Notes: generated by a model not told the origin, from the sequence alone. 64,000 bases of DNA from Mangrovimonas spongiae (GCF_003944795.1 NZ_RWBG01000004.1:300339-364338), one strand, 5' to 3'. Positions 1 to 9,510 are shown, counted from the stretch's first letter. Numbers and translations are program-made.

Positions 1-45
1 GCTAAATTTAAAAAATAATATAGCGTTAAATATAATTTTTGTTAG

Positions 46-75
46 GCCTTCAGTTTTTTACTGAAGGCTTTTTTT
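46..75 (+). terminator. Rho-independent terminator of a gene left of the window
   Basis: A perfect 9-bp stem (46-54 with 60-68) closes a 5-base T loop and is followed by a T tract (69-75). It lies just before the first gene and most likely ends a transcript entering from the left. Confidence 0.85.
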
Positions 76-139
76 GTTACTATAATTAAGCTATTTTTGA
101 GACAATGCAACTTACATATCAATCTAAATTTTCAACTAA

Positions 140-1315
140 ATGAACTACATCCTTTTTGATGGTCCCTCAAGAAATAACCTGTTACCCTTCACTTATACAA
201 GACCTGTGGCAGATATAAGAGTAGGTATTCTCACCATACGCGAAAAGTGGGAAACTTTCTTAGGAATTACAACAACAACGGTAACCGAGGATTACCTGTC
301 TGATAAGTTCCCTATGGTGGAAATGGAAGATAATATTATGATTAACGCCTCTTTCTTGCCAACTTATGAGTTGATTGAAATGATTAAAAACCTTAAAGAA
401 AATCAAGCCATTTTTCAAGATGAAGATGTCATTGCTTTTTATACGAAAGACTCGCAAGAAGATGTAGATTTACAGGCTTACGAAGCCATAGAATTTTCAG
501 ATGATATTTTAAAAATTGAACATACTTGGGATATTTTTAGTAAAAACGGTTCGGCAATTGAAGTCGATTTTGAATTACTAACAAAAAATAGAAGTTCGCA
601 ACCAATACCTAAAACAGTAAATACTCTAGCCTCAGAAAATATTTTTATCGAGAAAGGTGCGAAACTTAATTTTGTAACATTAAATGCCGAGAATGGGCCA
701 ATATATATTGGTAAGGACGCCGAAATTATGGAAGGTAGTGTGATTCGTGGGCCATTTGCCTTGTGCGACAATGCTACGGTTAAATTGTTGGCTAAAATTT
801 ATGGACCAACCACAGTAGGTCCTTATAGTAAGGTTGGTGGCGAAATTAATAACTCGGTAATTTTTGGCTACTCTAATAAAGGACATGATGGCTTTTTAGG
901 AAATTCTGTGCTTGGCGAATGGTGTAATATTGGTGCCGACAGTAATAATTCCAATTTAAAAAATAATTATGCCGAAGTCCGTTTGTGGAATTACGAAACC
1001 GAAGGTTTTGCTAAAACAGGCTTGCAATTTTGTGGCTTAATGATGGGTGATCATAGTAAATGTGGTATAAACACCATGTTTAATACTGGAACTATCGTTG
1101 GTGTAAGCGCTAATATTTTTGGTAGCGGTTTTCCAAGAAATTTTGTGCCTAGCTTTTCATGGGGAGGCAACAACGGGTTTACAACATACTTAACTAAAAA
1201 AGCTTTTGAGGTTGCTAAAGTTGTTATGTCTCGCAGAAATATCGAGCTTTCCGAAACCGACAAAGCCATTCTAGAACACGTTTTTGAAGAAACAGCTAAG
1301 TTTAGGAGACGTTAA
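140..1315 (+). CDS. GlmU-family sugar nucleotidyltransferase-like protein
   Basis: This 391-residue protein has the Bacteroidota GlmU-like layout. The N-terminal part (about 1-160) begins with the motif ILFDGPSRNNLLPFTYTRPVA and resembles a divergent nucleotidyltransferase domain. From about residue 165 to 335 it shows hexapeptide repeats (IYIGKDAEI, SVIRGPFAL and similar) expected to form a left-handed beta helix. The family is probably involved in sugar-nucleotide or cell-envelope precursor metabolism, but the substrate is not known, and it should not be called the true bifunctional GlmU. It is monocistronic and its stop overlaps the stop of the convergent downstream gene by 4 bases. Confidence 0.85.
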   Translation: MNYILFDGPSRNNLLPFTYTRPVADIRVGILTIREKWETFLGITTTTVTEDYLSDKFPMVEMEDNIMINASFLPTYELIEMIKNLKENQAIFQDEDVIAFYTKDSQEDVDLQAYEAIEFSDDILKIEHTWDIFSKNGSAIEVDFELLTKNRSSQPIPKTVNTLASENIFIEKGAKLNFVTLNAENGPIYIGKDAEIMEGSVIRGPFALCDNATVKLLAKIYGPTTVGPYSKVGGEINNSVIFGYSNKGHDGFLGNSVLGEWCNIGADSNNSNLKNNYAEVRLWNYETEGFAKTGLQFCGLMMGDHSKCGINTMFNTGTIVGVSANIFGSGFPRNFVPSFSWGGNNGFTTYLTKKAFEVAKVVMSRRNIELSETDKAILEHVFEETAKFRRR

Positions 1316-2940
1316 TTTTTACGAACGCGTTTTAAATCTAACAAATTAGTTGGGTTTATACCTAAACCAGTAACGTTTTTTCGTGTAAAACGTACGACTT
1401 CATCATAAAACATAACCACAACGGGAGTTTCTTGCATAACAAGACTATCCATTTTTGTGTAAAGCAATTCACGTGCTTTTGTGTTTGTTTCGGTAAAAGC
1501 TTGTTCATATAATTGGTCAAAAACACGACTTGAAAAATGTGTGTAGTTTGGGCCATTTGGTGCAAAGTTTTTACTATAATAAAGCGATAAGTAATTTTCG
1601 GCATCTGGGTAATCGGCAATCCAACTGGCACGAAACATATCCAATTTACCATTAGCTTTAGCATCTTTTAGAGTAGCAGCAGGAATAACATCAACAGTAA
1701 CAGTTAATCCTGTTTTTTGTAATTCACGTTGAATATACTCGCAAAAACTTAGGTAATTACTAGTAGTGGTTATGGTAATTTCTGGAGTTGTTATACCTGT
1801 TTCAGTTTTAAATTGAGTTACGAGTTGTTTAGCTTTTTCAGGTTGATAATTATACCCTATAGCATCATTATACCCAGGCAATCCTTTGGGAATAAAACCA
1901 CCATTAGCAGGAATACCAATACCGTTACGTAAGTAGGTCATCATTTTTTTTCGATCAAATCCATAATTAACAGCTTGTCGTAGTAATTTTGATTGGATTT
2001 CAGAAACATTAGAATCCATATAAAACGCTAGGTACTCGGTGTTTAGATATGGAGCACGAATCATATTTACGTCTTTAATATATTTGTTTCTAAGCACACC
2101 TTTTGCAGTTAAAATTTCATCTTTATAAGACGCATCAAGCCCAGAAACATAATCAATATTACCTTGAGCAAATTGCAAAAACTCACTTTGTTTATCGGGT
2201 AAAAATGTAATGGCTACAGCTTCTAAATAAGGAAGCTTTTTACCTTTGGAATCGGTTTCAAAATAGTTGTGGTTTTTCCTAAATACCAATTTGATATTTT
2301 CTTCCCAGCGTTTAAACTTAAATGGGCCAGTTCCTATCGGGTTTGCTCTAAAATCGTTACCGTAGTGTTCTACTATTTCTTTAGGAACAACGCTACAGTA
2401 TTTCATGGTTAATAAGCCTAGAAAGGCAGGGAAAGGTTGTTTTAATTGTATTTGAAAGGTAGAATCGTTTATCGCTTTAAAACTTTTAACTTTATTTAAA
2501 ACCCAACTACCGGGTGATGCTACTTTAGGATTAATAAGGCGGTTAAAACTATACTCAAAATCATAAGCAGTAACAGTTCTCGTAGAGTCTTTTCCAAAAA
2601 GATGATGTTTATGAAACCAAACATCATGTCGTAAAGTAAATGTGTAGGTTTTAGCGCTATCGGTTATTATCCAATGTTTAGCAATGCTTGGTTTTACATT
2701 TAGACTGTCATCCATCTCTACCAAGCCGTTAAATAACTGATTTGTAGCCCAAATGTCAGCTAAGTCCTTAGAGAATGCTGGATCCAAAGAGCCAATGTTT
2801 TTATGCTCGTTATAACGAAAAACCAAATGATCGTTATTTTTTGTGGCTTGTTTTTCGCAGCAAAAAAGACATAATGCTAGACAACTAATTGTAAAATAAT
2901 ATATTAAAGCGTTTAAGTTTGGTAGTAAGGGTTTTATCAT
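1312..2940 (-). CDS. Peptide-type ABC transporter substrate-binding lipoprotein (SBP_bac_5)
   Basis: A solute-binding protein of the DppA/OppA family, exported to the periplasm, expected to bind peptides or similar small solutes. Family features include an early GSLDPAFS segment, a WxxNQLFxGL-like region, the FRANPIGTGPFKF motif near the middle and DYPDAENYLSL towards the C-terminus. The N-terminus is a hydrophobic signal ending in a double Cys followed by EKQ, consistent with a lipoprotein although the lipobox is degenerate. An ATG 30 bases further upstream (2970) is in frame, but the promoter places transcription start almost on it, so I choose the second Met. No permease or ATPase genes are nearby, so it is an orphan binding protein. 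Confidence 0.85.
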   Translation of the reverse strand: MIKPLLPNLNALIYYFTISCLALCLFCCEKQATKNNDHLVFRYNEHKNIGSLDPAFSKDLADIWATNQLFNGLVEMDDSLNVKPSIAKHWIITDSAKTYTFTLRHDVWFHKHHLFGKDSTRTVTAYDFEYSFNRLINPKVASPGSWVLNKVKSFKAINDSTFQIQLKQPFPAFLGLLTMKYCSVVPKEIVEHYGNDFRANPIGTGPFKFKRWEENIKLVFRKNHNYFETDSKGKKLPYLEAVAITFLPDKQSEFLQFAQGNIDYVSGLDASYKDEILTAKGVLRNKYIKDVNMIRAPYLNTEYLAFYMDSNVSEIQSKLLRQAVNYGFDRKKMMTYLRNGIGIPANGGFIPKGLPGYNDAIGYNYQPEKAKQLVTQFKTETGITTPEITITTTSNYLSFCEYIQRELQKTGLTVTVDVIPAATLKDAKANGKLDMFRASWIADYPDAENYLSLYYSKNFAPNGPNYTHFSSRVFDQLYEQAFTETNTKARELLYTKMDSLVMQETPVVVMFYDEVVRFTRKNVTGLGINPTNLLDLKRVRKN

Positions 2941-2977
2941 TCTATTATTTAGTTGTAAATTTGCAGCCATTTAATTG

Positions 2978-3009
2978 TAAAGATAAATTTTAACACGTCC
3001 TAAAACAAA
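2978..3009 (-). promoter_or_regulatory. Bacteroidota-type promoter for the substrate-binding protein gene
   Basis: On the minus strand TTTG (3009-3006) is followed after 20 bases by TATCTTTA (2985-2978), close to the TTTG/TAnnTTTG consensus. Predicted transcription start is near 2971, which favours the start codon at 2940. Confidence 0.5.
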
Positions 3010-3025
3010 GTTTGCTTAAATAAAT

Positions 3026-4354
3026 ATGGAACGTAAAAAAGTCGCATTTTATACATTAGGCTGTAAGCTTAACTTCTCGGAGACATCAACCATTGCTAGA
3101 AACTTCACCAATGAAGGGTTTGATCGTGTTGACTTTTCTGAAAAAGCTGATATTTATGTGATTAATACATGCTCGGTAACCGAAAATGCCGACAAGCGTT
3201 TTAAAACCATTGTTAAGCAAGCACAAAAAGCTAATGAAGAAGCGTTTGTTGCAGCAATAGGCTGTTATGCGCAATTAAAACCACAGGAATTGGCCGATGT
3301 TGATGGCGTGGATTTAGTACTTGGCGCTACCGAGAAGTTCAAAATCACCGATTATTTAAACGATTTATCTAAAAACGATTTAGGTGAAGTCCATTCTTGT
3401 GAAATTGATGAAGCCGATTTTTACGTGGGAAGTTATTCTATAGGTGATAGAACGCGCGCTTTTTTAAAAGTTCAAGACGGCTGCGATTACAAATGTACCT
3501 ATTGTACCATTCCATTAGCTCGTGGTATTTCACGTAGTGATACCATGGAAAATGTATTACAAAATGCCAAAGAGATTTCAGAAAAAGGCATCAAGGAAAT
3601 TGTGTTAACAGGTGTTAATATTGGCGATTATGGAAAAGGCGAATTCGGTAATAAAAAGCACGAGCATACGTTTCTAGATTTGGTAACCGAATTGGATAAA
3701 GTAAAAGGGATAGAACGTTTGCGCATCTCTTCAATAGAGCCTAATCTATTAAAAAACGACACGATAGATTTAGTGTCAAAATCCAGAGCTTTTGTACCGC
3801 ATTTCCATATTCCGTTGCAAAGTGGCAGCAACACTATCTTAAAGAAAATGAAGCGCCGCTACATGCGTGAGCTTTATGTAGATCGTGTAGCTAAAGTTCG
3901 TGAAGTTATGCCACATGCTTGCATTGGTGTTGATGTGATTGTTGGTTTTCCTGGAGAAACCGACGAACATTTTTTAGAGACTTATAACTTTTTAAATGAA
4001 TTAGATATATCTTATCTGCACGTTTTTACTTATTCTGAACGCGATAATACCGAAGCCGCCGAAATGGATGGCGTCGTCCCTAAAAAAGTACGCTCTAAAC
4101 GAAGTAAAATGCTGCGTGGTTTATCTGTAAAAAAGCGACGTGCATTTTATGAAAACCAATTAGGCACTAAACGTACGGTATTGTTTGAGGGAGAAAACAA
4201 AGCAGGCTACATTCATGGGTTTACCGAAAATTATGTTAAAGTTAAAGCACCATGGAACCCAGAACTTGTTAACACGTTACATGATGTTGAACTTACCAAG
4301 ATAGATGAGGATGGTTTGGTAAGATTCGAGTTTTTAAGTGTTTCGGTAAATTAA
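3026..4354 (+). CDS. mtaB: tRNA t6A37 methylthiotransferase MtaB
   Basis: A radical-SAM methylthiotransferase that adds a methylthio group to t6A at position 37 of ANN-decoding tRNAs. The N-terminal methylthiotransferase domain carries the three cluster-binding cysteines C13 (LGCKLNFSE), C49 (NTCSVTENAD) and C80 (IGCYAQLKP). The radical-SAM motif CDYKCTYC supplies C153, C157 and C160. A TRAM-like domain occupies the C-terminal 60-70 residues. NTCSVTENADKRF is typical of MtaB rather than MiaB or RimO. At 442 residues it is the usual length. The gene stands alone between divergent and downstream units. Confidence 0.95.
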   Translation: MERKKVAFYTLGCKLNFSETSTIARNFTNEGFDRVDFSEKADIYVINTCSVTENADKRFKTIVKQAQKANEEAFVAAIGCYAQLKPQELADVDGVDLVLGATEKFKITDYLNDLSKNDLGEVHSCEIDEADFYVGSYSIGDRTRAFLKVQDGCDYKCTYCTIPLARGISRSDTMENVLQNAKEISEKGIKEIVLTGVNIGDYGKGEFGNKKHEHTFLDLVTELDKVKGIERLRISSIEPNLLKNDTIDLVSKSRAFVPHFHIPLQSGSNTILKKMKRRYMRELYVDRVAKVREVMPHACIGVDVIVGFPGETDEHFLETYNFLNELDISYLHVFTYSERDNTEAAEMDGVVPKKVRSKRSKMLRGLSVKKRRAFYENQLGTKRTVLFEGENKAGYIHGFTENYVKVKAPWNPELVNTLHDVELTKIDEDGLVRFEFLSVSVN

Positions 4355-4459
4355 ATCTCCTTATTTTTTGTAACTCATCGGTTTTCAGTAGTCTTTCAGC
4401 TATTTTTTTGGGTAATTATTAGGTGTAAAATTACTTTTATTTCCAGTAATTATATTGCC

Positions 4460-4984
4460 ATGCATAAATTTATAAATAAGCTATTTTTTTTAGCATCACT
4501 TACAGTCGTTTTTGCTTGTTCAAGCGATCAAGATGATGTTGCTAATGAACCATCTGGCATTGAAGGTGTTTGGGGATTGAATAAAATAACCTTAGAAACA
4601 CCTTTAGATGTTAATAATGATGGTGTTGCGAGTACTATTTTATTTGAAACACCTGGATATTTAGGTCATTCGGAGTTAATTATAAATAATGAAACAAGTG
4701 GGACTATTTATTTTAGTGCCCAAACTACTTACAACACAAAAGAAGAAGATGGAAAGTTAATCTTTATGATTACTAGTTCTACAAATGGAGATAGAGTTGA
4801 TGAACCTATAAGTTATACTCTAGAAGATGGAATTGGAATTATTAATCATGCTGGAGTAGAATCATCTTTTACAGTAAGCGAAAATACGTTATCTATAACT
4901 GTTGCGAATGGCTTTATAGCTAAAGACCACATTACAGGAGATATATCGGTATCTCAAAACTTGACTTATACATTTGTAAAATAA
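4460..4984 (+). CDS. Lipocalin-like small lipoprotein
   Basis: The 174-residue protein has a signal peptide ending in the lipobox VFAC with the lipidated Cys at position 20, followed by the acidic stretch SSDQDD. That stretch resembles the surface lipoprotein export signal of Bacteroidota, so it may sit on the outside of the outer membrane. The rest is predicted all-beta, beginning with IEGVWGLNKITLE, which is typical of lipocalin-like domains of Flavobacteriaceae. No ligand can be named. Confidence 0.75.
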   Translation: MHKFINKLFFLASLTVVFACSSDQDDVANEPSGIEGVWGLNKITLETPLDVNNDGVASTILFETPGYLGHSELIINNETSGTIYFSAQTTYNTKEEDGKLIFMITSSTNGDRVDEPISYTLEDGIGIINHAGVESSFTVSENTLSITVANGFIAKDHITGDISVSQNLTYTFVK

Positions 4985-4998
4985 ATAATAAGCCGTTT

Positions 4999-5295
4999 TT
5001 AAATTCTAACACCAACAGGCAACATACTTTTATAACGCTTATTTTTTCTAATAAATTTAGCTATTTCAGGACTTGTAGGGACAACACTTAAATTGCGTTC
5101 TTCAATATTTTGGAACACAATTTTTATAAACTCGTTTTGAAATTCTGCCGAATCAATTTCTTCAGGAACAACTAGCTTTGTTAAGAATATTTTTCGTTCT
5201 TGAAGCGAATATTCAATTTTTGCTAAATGGTCATCAACTTTTAATTCAAACTGGCGTAAAAAGTCATTATCTACAAGATCAGCTGCATCAATCAT
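4999..5295 (-). CDS. Small GNAT-like N-acetyltransferase (YjdJ/GTL3B type)
   Basis: A 98-residue cytoplasmic protein. The pattern KIEYSLQERKIFLTKLVVP followed by ERNLSVVPTSPEIAKFIRKN matches the short single-domain GNAT fold, in which a beta-strand pair leads to a VVPxSPxxxxFIxxNxxY ending. The usual acetyl-CoA pyrophosphate loop (R/Q-x-x-G-x-G/A) is not obvious, so catalysis is uncertain. It is a single gene transcribed divergently from the hydrolase to its right. Confidence 0.75.
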   Translation of the reverse strand: MIDAADLVDNDFLRQFELKVDDHLAKIEYSLQERKIFLTKLVVPEEIDSAEFQNEFIKIVFQNIEERNLSVVPTSPEIAKFIRKNKRYKSMLPVGVRI

Positions 5296-5412
5296 AATAA
5301 AATATTTTATTTACTAGGAATGTTTAGGAGTAAGTACTATTTTCAATAGTTTTGTAACGCAAATTTACGAAAAATTATTGTTAATAGGAACATATTTAAT
5401 GGTTTATATCCC

Positions 5413-6075
5413 ATGAACGCCGAAGTTATACACGTTTATTTTATGCCAGGAATGGCTGCAAACCCTAAAATTTTCGAGAATATAGAACTGCCTTCAGATA
5501 AGTTTGAATCGCATTGGTTAGAATGGGAAATTCCATTAAAAAACGAAAGTTTAACCAACTACGCTAAGCGCCTCTCTAAAAAAGTGACTCATGATAATGT
5601 CGTGCTTCTTGGTGTGTCATTTGGAGGTATTTTGGTGCAAGAAATGCAAAAGTATGTGCAAGCGAGAAAAGTTATAATTGTTTCAACAGTTAAAACTAAA
5701 TATGAGTTACCTAAACGCTTAAAATTTGCAAAATATATTAAGGTTTATAAACTTATTCCTGCTAGAGCATTTAAAGATTTGGATTTTTTAGCACGTTTTG
5801 CACTTGGTAAAAGGGCCACTAAACGTGTAGAATTATATAAGAAATACTTATCTGTTAACGATGCCCATTATATGAGGTGGTCCATACAACAAATAGTTTG
5901 TTGGGACGTTGTAAAACCTTTAGAAGGAGTTGTTCATATTCATGGCGATAAAGATCTTGTGTTTCCGTATTATCACATAAAAAACTGTATTACAGTAAAA
6001 GGAGGAACGCATATTATGATATTAAATAGATATAAATGGTTTAATGAGCATTTACCTAAACTTATTTTAAGCTAA
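5413..6075 (+). CDS. Alpha/beta hydrolase
   Basis: The 220-residue protein has a nucleophile elbow GVSFGG with Ser69, a probable acid at Asp179 or Asp181 (HGDKDLVFP) and a catalytic His200 (GGTHIM). An oxyanion-type segment YFMPGMAANPKIF lies near the N-terminus. There is no signal peptide, so it is probably cytoplasmic. Substrate is unknown; esterase or thioesterase activity are both possible. It lies 44 bases upstream of the lytic transglycosylase gene and may share its transcript. Confidence 0.8.
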   Translation: MNAEVIHVYFMPGMAANPKIFENIELPSDKFESHWLEWEIPLKNESLTNYAKRLSKKVTHDNVVLLGVSFGGILVQEMQKYVQARKVIIVSTVKTKYELPKRLKFAKYIKVYKLIPARAFKDLDFLARFALGKRATKRVELYKKYLSVNDAHYMRWSIQQIVCWDVVKPLEGVVHIHGDKDLVFPYYHIKNCITVKGGTHIMILNRYKWFNEHLPKLILS

Positions 6076-6119
6076 AACCAATTTAAATTAAAAAGCTTTT
6101 ATTAATTTTATAAAAAAAC

Positions 6120-7052
6120 ATGATAGTTATGAGATGGATTAAAAATGTAATGGCGCTTTTAGGGCTGTTTTTTGTGGCATCTATTTTTGTGAACGCTTTC
6201 CAAGATGCTCCTACAGACGAAAATTTTGAAAAAAAACTTGTAAACGATTATAATGTTTATGCACTTCAGGTACCTGAATATTTAGAATTTTCTGGCGAAC
6301 CTGTTCCGTTAAATAATCCAGATATATACGAACGTATAGATAGAGAGCTTTTGGTAAACACTTATTGGCAATCCAACGGGTTGTTAATGTTTAAACGTGC
6401 TAAAAAGTACTTTCCTGTTATCGAGCCTATTTTAGCAAAACATGGTGTGCCAGACGATTTTAAATACTTAGCAGTTATAGAAAGTGGCTTAACCAATGCT
6501 GTATCGCCTGCTGGAGCACGTGGTTTTTGGCAAATAATGAAAACAACAGGACGCGAATATGGATTGGAAATTAATGATAATGTAGATGAACGTTATAATC
6601 TAGAAATGGCTACAGAAGTAGCTTGCGAGTATTTAAAAAAATCTAAAGAGCGTTTTGGGTCATGGACATTAGCTGCAGCAGCGTATAATGCAGGTAATTA
6701 TGGTGTTTCAAAAGAATTAGAAAGACAAAACGTATCCGATTATTACGATTTGTTATTAGGACAGGAAACAGGACGTTATGTATTTAGAATATTAGCTTTA
6801 AAAGAAATTTTAAGTCACCCAGACAAATATGGCTTTAACTTTAGAGATAAAGACTTGTATAAAAATGTGCCTACATATAAAGTTGGGGTAGATACCGCTG
6901 TTACAGATTTTACCGCATTTTCTGAAAAATTTGGAATTAACTATAAAATATTAAAAATACATAACCCGTGGTTGCGTGAAAAGCACTTAAATAACAAATC
7001 ACGTAAGCAGTATTTTATAGACATACCTAAAGAGGGAGTCTACTTAAAATAA
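6120..7052 (+). CDS. Membrane-associated lytic transglycosylase (SLT domain)
   Basis: A peptidoglycan-cleaving enzyme acting in the periplasm. An N-terminal signal or anchor (about residues 8-26) precedes an SLT domain of the MltD type: catalytic Glu121 in AVIESGL, GARGFWQIM at 132-140 and AAAAYNAG further on. There is no complete LysM domain at the C-terminus, and the protein is shorter (310 residues) than E. coli MltD. ATG codons at 6120 and 6129 are both possible starts. The next gene, cardiolipin synthase, starts 7 bases after the stop, so the two are probably cotranscribed. Confidence 0.9.
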   Translation: MIVMRWIKNVMALLGLFFVASIFVNAFQDAPTDENFEKKLVNDYNVYALQVPEYLEFSGEPVPLNNPDIYERIDRELLVNTYWQSNGLLMFKRAKKYFPVIEPILAKHGVPDDFKYLAVIESGLTNAVSPAGARGFWQIMKTTGREYGLEINDNVDERYNLEMATEVACEYLKKSKERFGSWTLAAAAYNAGNYGVSKELERQNVSDYYDLLLGQETGRYVFRILALKEILSHPDKYGFNFRDKDLYKNVPTYKVGVDTAVTDFTAFSEKFGINYKILKIHNPWLREKHLNNKSRKQYFIDIPKEGVYLK

Positions 7053-7059
7053 CACATCA

Positions 7060-8511
7060 TTGGAGTTTTTAAAGGATAATTTTTGGAACATTTTAATAGT
7101 ATTAAACTATGTTTTAGCCATTTCGGCTGCCATAACAATTTTATTTAAAAACATAAATCCATCCAAAACACTTACTTATATTATTGTATTAGTGTTTTTT
7201 CCGTTTTTTGGACTAGTCGTATATTATTTCTTTGGTCAAGAATACCGAAAAAATAAAATCTTTAATCGGAAAAGAATCTTAAATAAATCTGTTGTAAAAA
7301 GAGTTCAAGAAGAATTAGAACTTAATACACGAGAATTAGAAGAGGTAAAAAAGCAATTAGATAAAAAAGTGAAACTTGTAAAACTGCTTCATAATAGCGA
7401 TAATTCACCATTAACACTAAATAATAACGTAGAGTTGCTTTTTAATGGTGAAGCAAAATTTAAGCGCTTATTAAAAGATTTAGACGGCGCTAAACATCAT
7501 ATTCATTTAGAATATTATATCATTAAAGATGATAGAATAGGTACGCAGGTTATCGATATTTTGTGTGAAAAGGCAAAATCTGGAGTAAAAGTTAGAGTTA
7601 GTTACGATGATGTAGGTAGTAAAATATCTAAAAAATCCAAACACAAACTAAAACAATCTGGAGTTGAATTTTTCCCCTTTATGCCGGTGCTATTTCCGCG
7701 ATTTGCAGGAAAAATGAATTACAGAAACCATAGAAAAATTGCTATAGTAGATGGCGAAATAGGTTATGTTGGCGGTATTAACATGTCCGATACGTATATG
7801 AATTATACCGACTCCAAACTATATTGGAGAGATACTCATGTTAGAATTGTTGGCGAAGCTGTAAAGCAACTTCAAATTCATTTTTTAACAACTTGGGATT
7901 TTGTTTCAGGAGAAACCATAAATATTACAACAAGCTATTTCCCTGAAATACACTATAATGATGATGTTGCGGTGCAAATAGCAGGAAGTGGTCCAGATAC
8001 AGATTGGGCTAATATTCTGGAAGTTCTTATGTTAGCCATTACAACAGCCGAAGATTACGTATATATTACAACGCCTTATTTTATACCAAACGATGAAATA
8101 GTTACAGCCTTGCAAATTGCAGATAAGAGTGGTGTTGATGTAAAATTAATAGTGCCTTACGAATCGGATTCTTGGACCGCCAAACACGCTACCAATTCTT
8201 TTCTACAACCTTTATTAGAAGCAGGTGTAGAGGTTTATCATTATACCAAAGGCTTTGTGCACGCCAAAACAGTTGTAATTGACGATATTTTCTGTACGGT
8301 AGGAACATCAAATATGGACTATAGAAGCTTTAATATTAATTTTGAAGTTAATGCCATAATTTACAATGAACAAGTAAGTGTAGATCTTAAAAAGCAATTT
8401 TTAAAAGATTTACAAGATTGTAATAAAATAGATATTAACGTTTGGGAGAAACGCTCAAATTTTATCAGACTTCAAGAGTCGCTTTGTAGGCTTTGGTCAC
8501 CTTTATTGTAA
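7060..8511 (+). CDS. cls: Cardiolipin synthase
   Basis: A phospholipase D-family enzyme that joins two phosphatidylglycerol molecules to make cardiolipin in the inner membrane. Two transmembrane segments lie at about 10-28 and 38-58. The two HKD active sites are at His224 (HRKIAIVDGEIGYVGG) and His401-Lys403-Asp408 (HAKTVVIDD). At 483 residues it has standard length. I read the start as TTG, seven bases after the preceding stop; no ATG is available before the first membrane helix. Convergent with the next gene, leaving five bases between. Confidence 0.95.
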   Translation: MEFLKDNFWNILIVLNYVLAISAAITILFKNINPSKTLTYIIVLVFFPFFGLVVYYFFGQEYRKNKIFNRKRILNKSVVKRVQEELELNTRELEEVKKQLDKKVKLVKLLHNSDNSPLTLNNNVELLFNGEAKFKRLLKDLDGAKHHIHLEYYIIKDDRIGTQVIDILCEKAKSGVKVRVSYDDVGSKISKKSKHKLKQSGVEFFPFMPVLFPRFAGKMNYRNHRKIAIVDGEIGYVGGINMSDTYMNYTDSKLYWRDTHVRIVGEAVKQLQIHFLTTWDFVSGETINITTSYFPEIHYNDDVAVQIAGSGPDTDWANILEVLMLAITTAEDYVYITTPYFIPNDEIVTALQIADKSGVDVKLIVPYESDSWTAKHATNSFLQPLLEAGVEVYHYTKGFVHAKTVVIDDIFCTVGTSNMDYRSFNINFEVNAIIYNEQVSVDLKKQFLKDLQDCNKIDINVWEKRSNFIRLQESLCRLWSPLL

Positions 8512-8516
8512 GGAGC

Positions 8517-9089
8517 TTATCGTCTTTTACCTGGTCTTTGCTGTCTATGACCACCAAAATGTTGATTAGGCATTTGAGCACGTTTCATGTTTTCTTTCAT
8601 CATTTTAATCTGCTCGTTTAGCATACCGTGCTTGTCTAATTTTTCAGCTTCTTTAAGTAAAATTTGTGCTTCTCTTTTACGTCTTTTAGCCATAGCTATA
8701 CCAGCTAAGTTTAATTTTGCCATTGCTAAATCATGCCCCATAGAAAGCCCTAAAGAAATCGCTTTTTTAAAATATTTCTCGGCAGCATTCATATTATCTT
8801 GAGAAACCATAATACCATGTAGGTAATTATAATAACCTTGTTGTTTCTTTACAAGAGATGCTTCTGGGCTTTTAATTTTATTCAGCCATTTTTTGGCACC
8901 CTCAAAGTCTTGTTTTCTCAATCTTAAAAAGGCTAGCAAAATAAATTCGTTTTTAAAATAGAAAAACACAAAAACCGCAGCCAATAAAATAAGCATAATA
9001 CCATTTCCAATATAACCTTCTGTAAATTGGTAAACAGCAAAAGCTATGATTAAACCGGCAATGATTAATTTGAAAATTTTATTGTACAT
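8517..9089 (-). CDS. TPR-like protein with two N-terminal membrane helices
   Basis: About 190 residues from the Met at 9089. Two hydrophobic segments come first (IAGLIIAFAVYQF and GIMLILLAAVFVFFYF), then a helical region with tetratricopeptide character (AEKYFKKAISLGLSMGHDLA, AKLNLAGIAMAKRR). The tail is basic and rich in Gln, Gly and Arg. The reading frame continues 23 codons upstream to 9158, but the Met directly before YNKIFKLIIAG is the more natural start. Function unknown; probably an inner-membrane scaffold. Confidence 0.75.
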   Translation of the reverse strand: MYNKIFKLIIAGLIIAFAVYQFTEGYIGNGIMLILLAAVFVFFYFKNEFILLAFLRLRKQDFEGAKKWLNKIKSPEASLVKKQQGYYNYLHGIMVSQDNMNAAEKYFKKAISLGLSMGHDLAMAKLNLAGIAMAKRRKREAQILLKEAEKLDKHGMLNEQIKMMKENMKRAQMPNQHFGGHRQQRPGKRR

Positions 9090-9221
9090 GATTGTTTTTT
9101 TATGTTGATATTTTATATTTAATGTAAATTTTTTAAAGTAAAAAACTTCAATATTCACCTAATGTGAATTCAGGTTACAAAGAAACTAAAATTTTATTGA
9201 AAAATATTTTTAAAATAAAGG

Positions 9222-9252
9222 TTTGTCAAATAAAAAAGGCTTTGTATATTTG
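9222..9252 (+). promoter_or_regulatory. Strong promoter of rpmH
   Basis: TTTG (9222-9225), a 19-base spacer and TATATTTG (9245-9252) match the Bacteroidota sigma-A consensus exactly. Predicted transcription start is near 9259, giving a leader of about 65 bases before rpmH. Confidence 0.8.
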
Positions 9253-9323
9253 CGCCGCAGTTTTAGAGACTTATTGTCTCAAGTAATAAAAGAAATTAAT
9301 CAAGAAGTTAAAGATATAAAGAA

Positions 9324-9482
9324 ATGAAAAGAACGTTTCAACCATCTAAGAGAAAGAGAAAGAATAAGCACGGCTTTAGAGAAAGAATGGCCTCAGCTAA
9401 TGGAAGAAAAGTCCTTGCTCGCAGAAGAGCAAAGGGAAGAAAGAAATTATCTGTATCTTCTGAATTAAGACATAAAAAATAA
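9324..9482 (+). CDS. rpmH: 50S ribosomal protein L34
   Basis: A 52-residue, very basic protein beginning [18 protein letters not shown] and containing the family signature [20 protein letters not shown], unmistakable for L34. It binds 23S rRNA in the large subunit. The gene has its own consensus promoter and a terminator just after it. It is not next to rnpA, which is usual in Bacteroidota. Confidence 0.97.
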   Translation: MKRTFQPSKRKRKNKHGFRERMASANGRKVLARRRAKGRKKLSVSSELRHKK

Positions 9483-9510
9483 TGAATTAACAATTGTTAA
9501 TATATTTAAA

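Noticed and set aside
1362..1664. Minus-strand 100-codon frame inside the substrate-binding protein gene
   Set aside because: Same strand, alternative frame of a well-supported gene with no independent start context.
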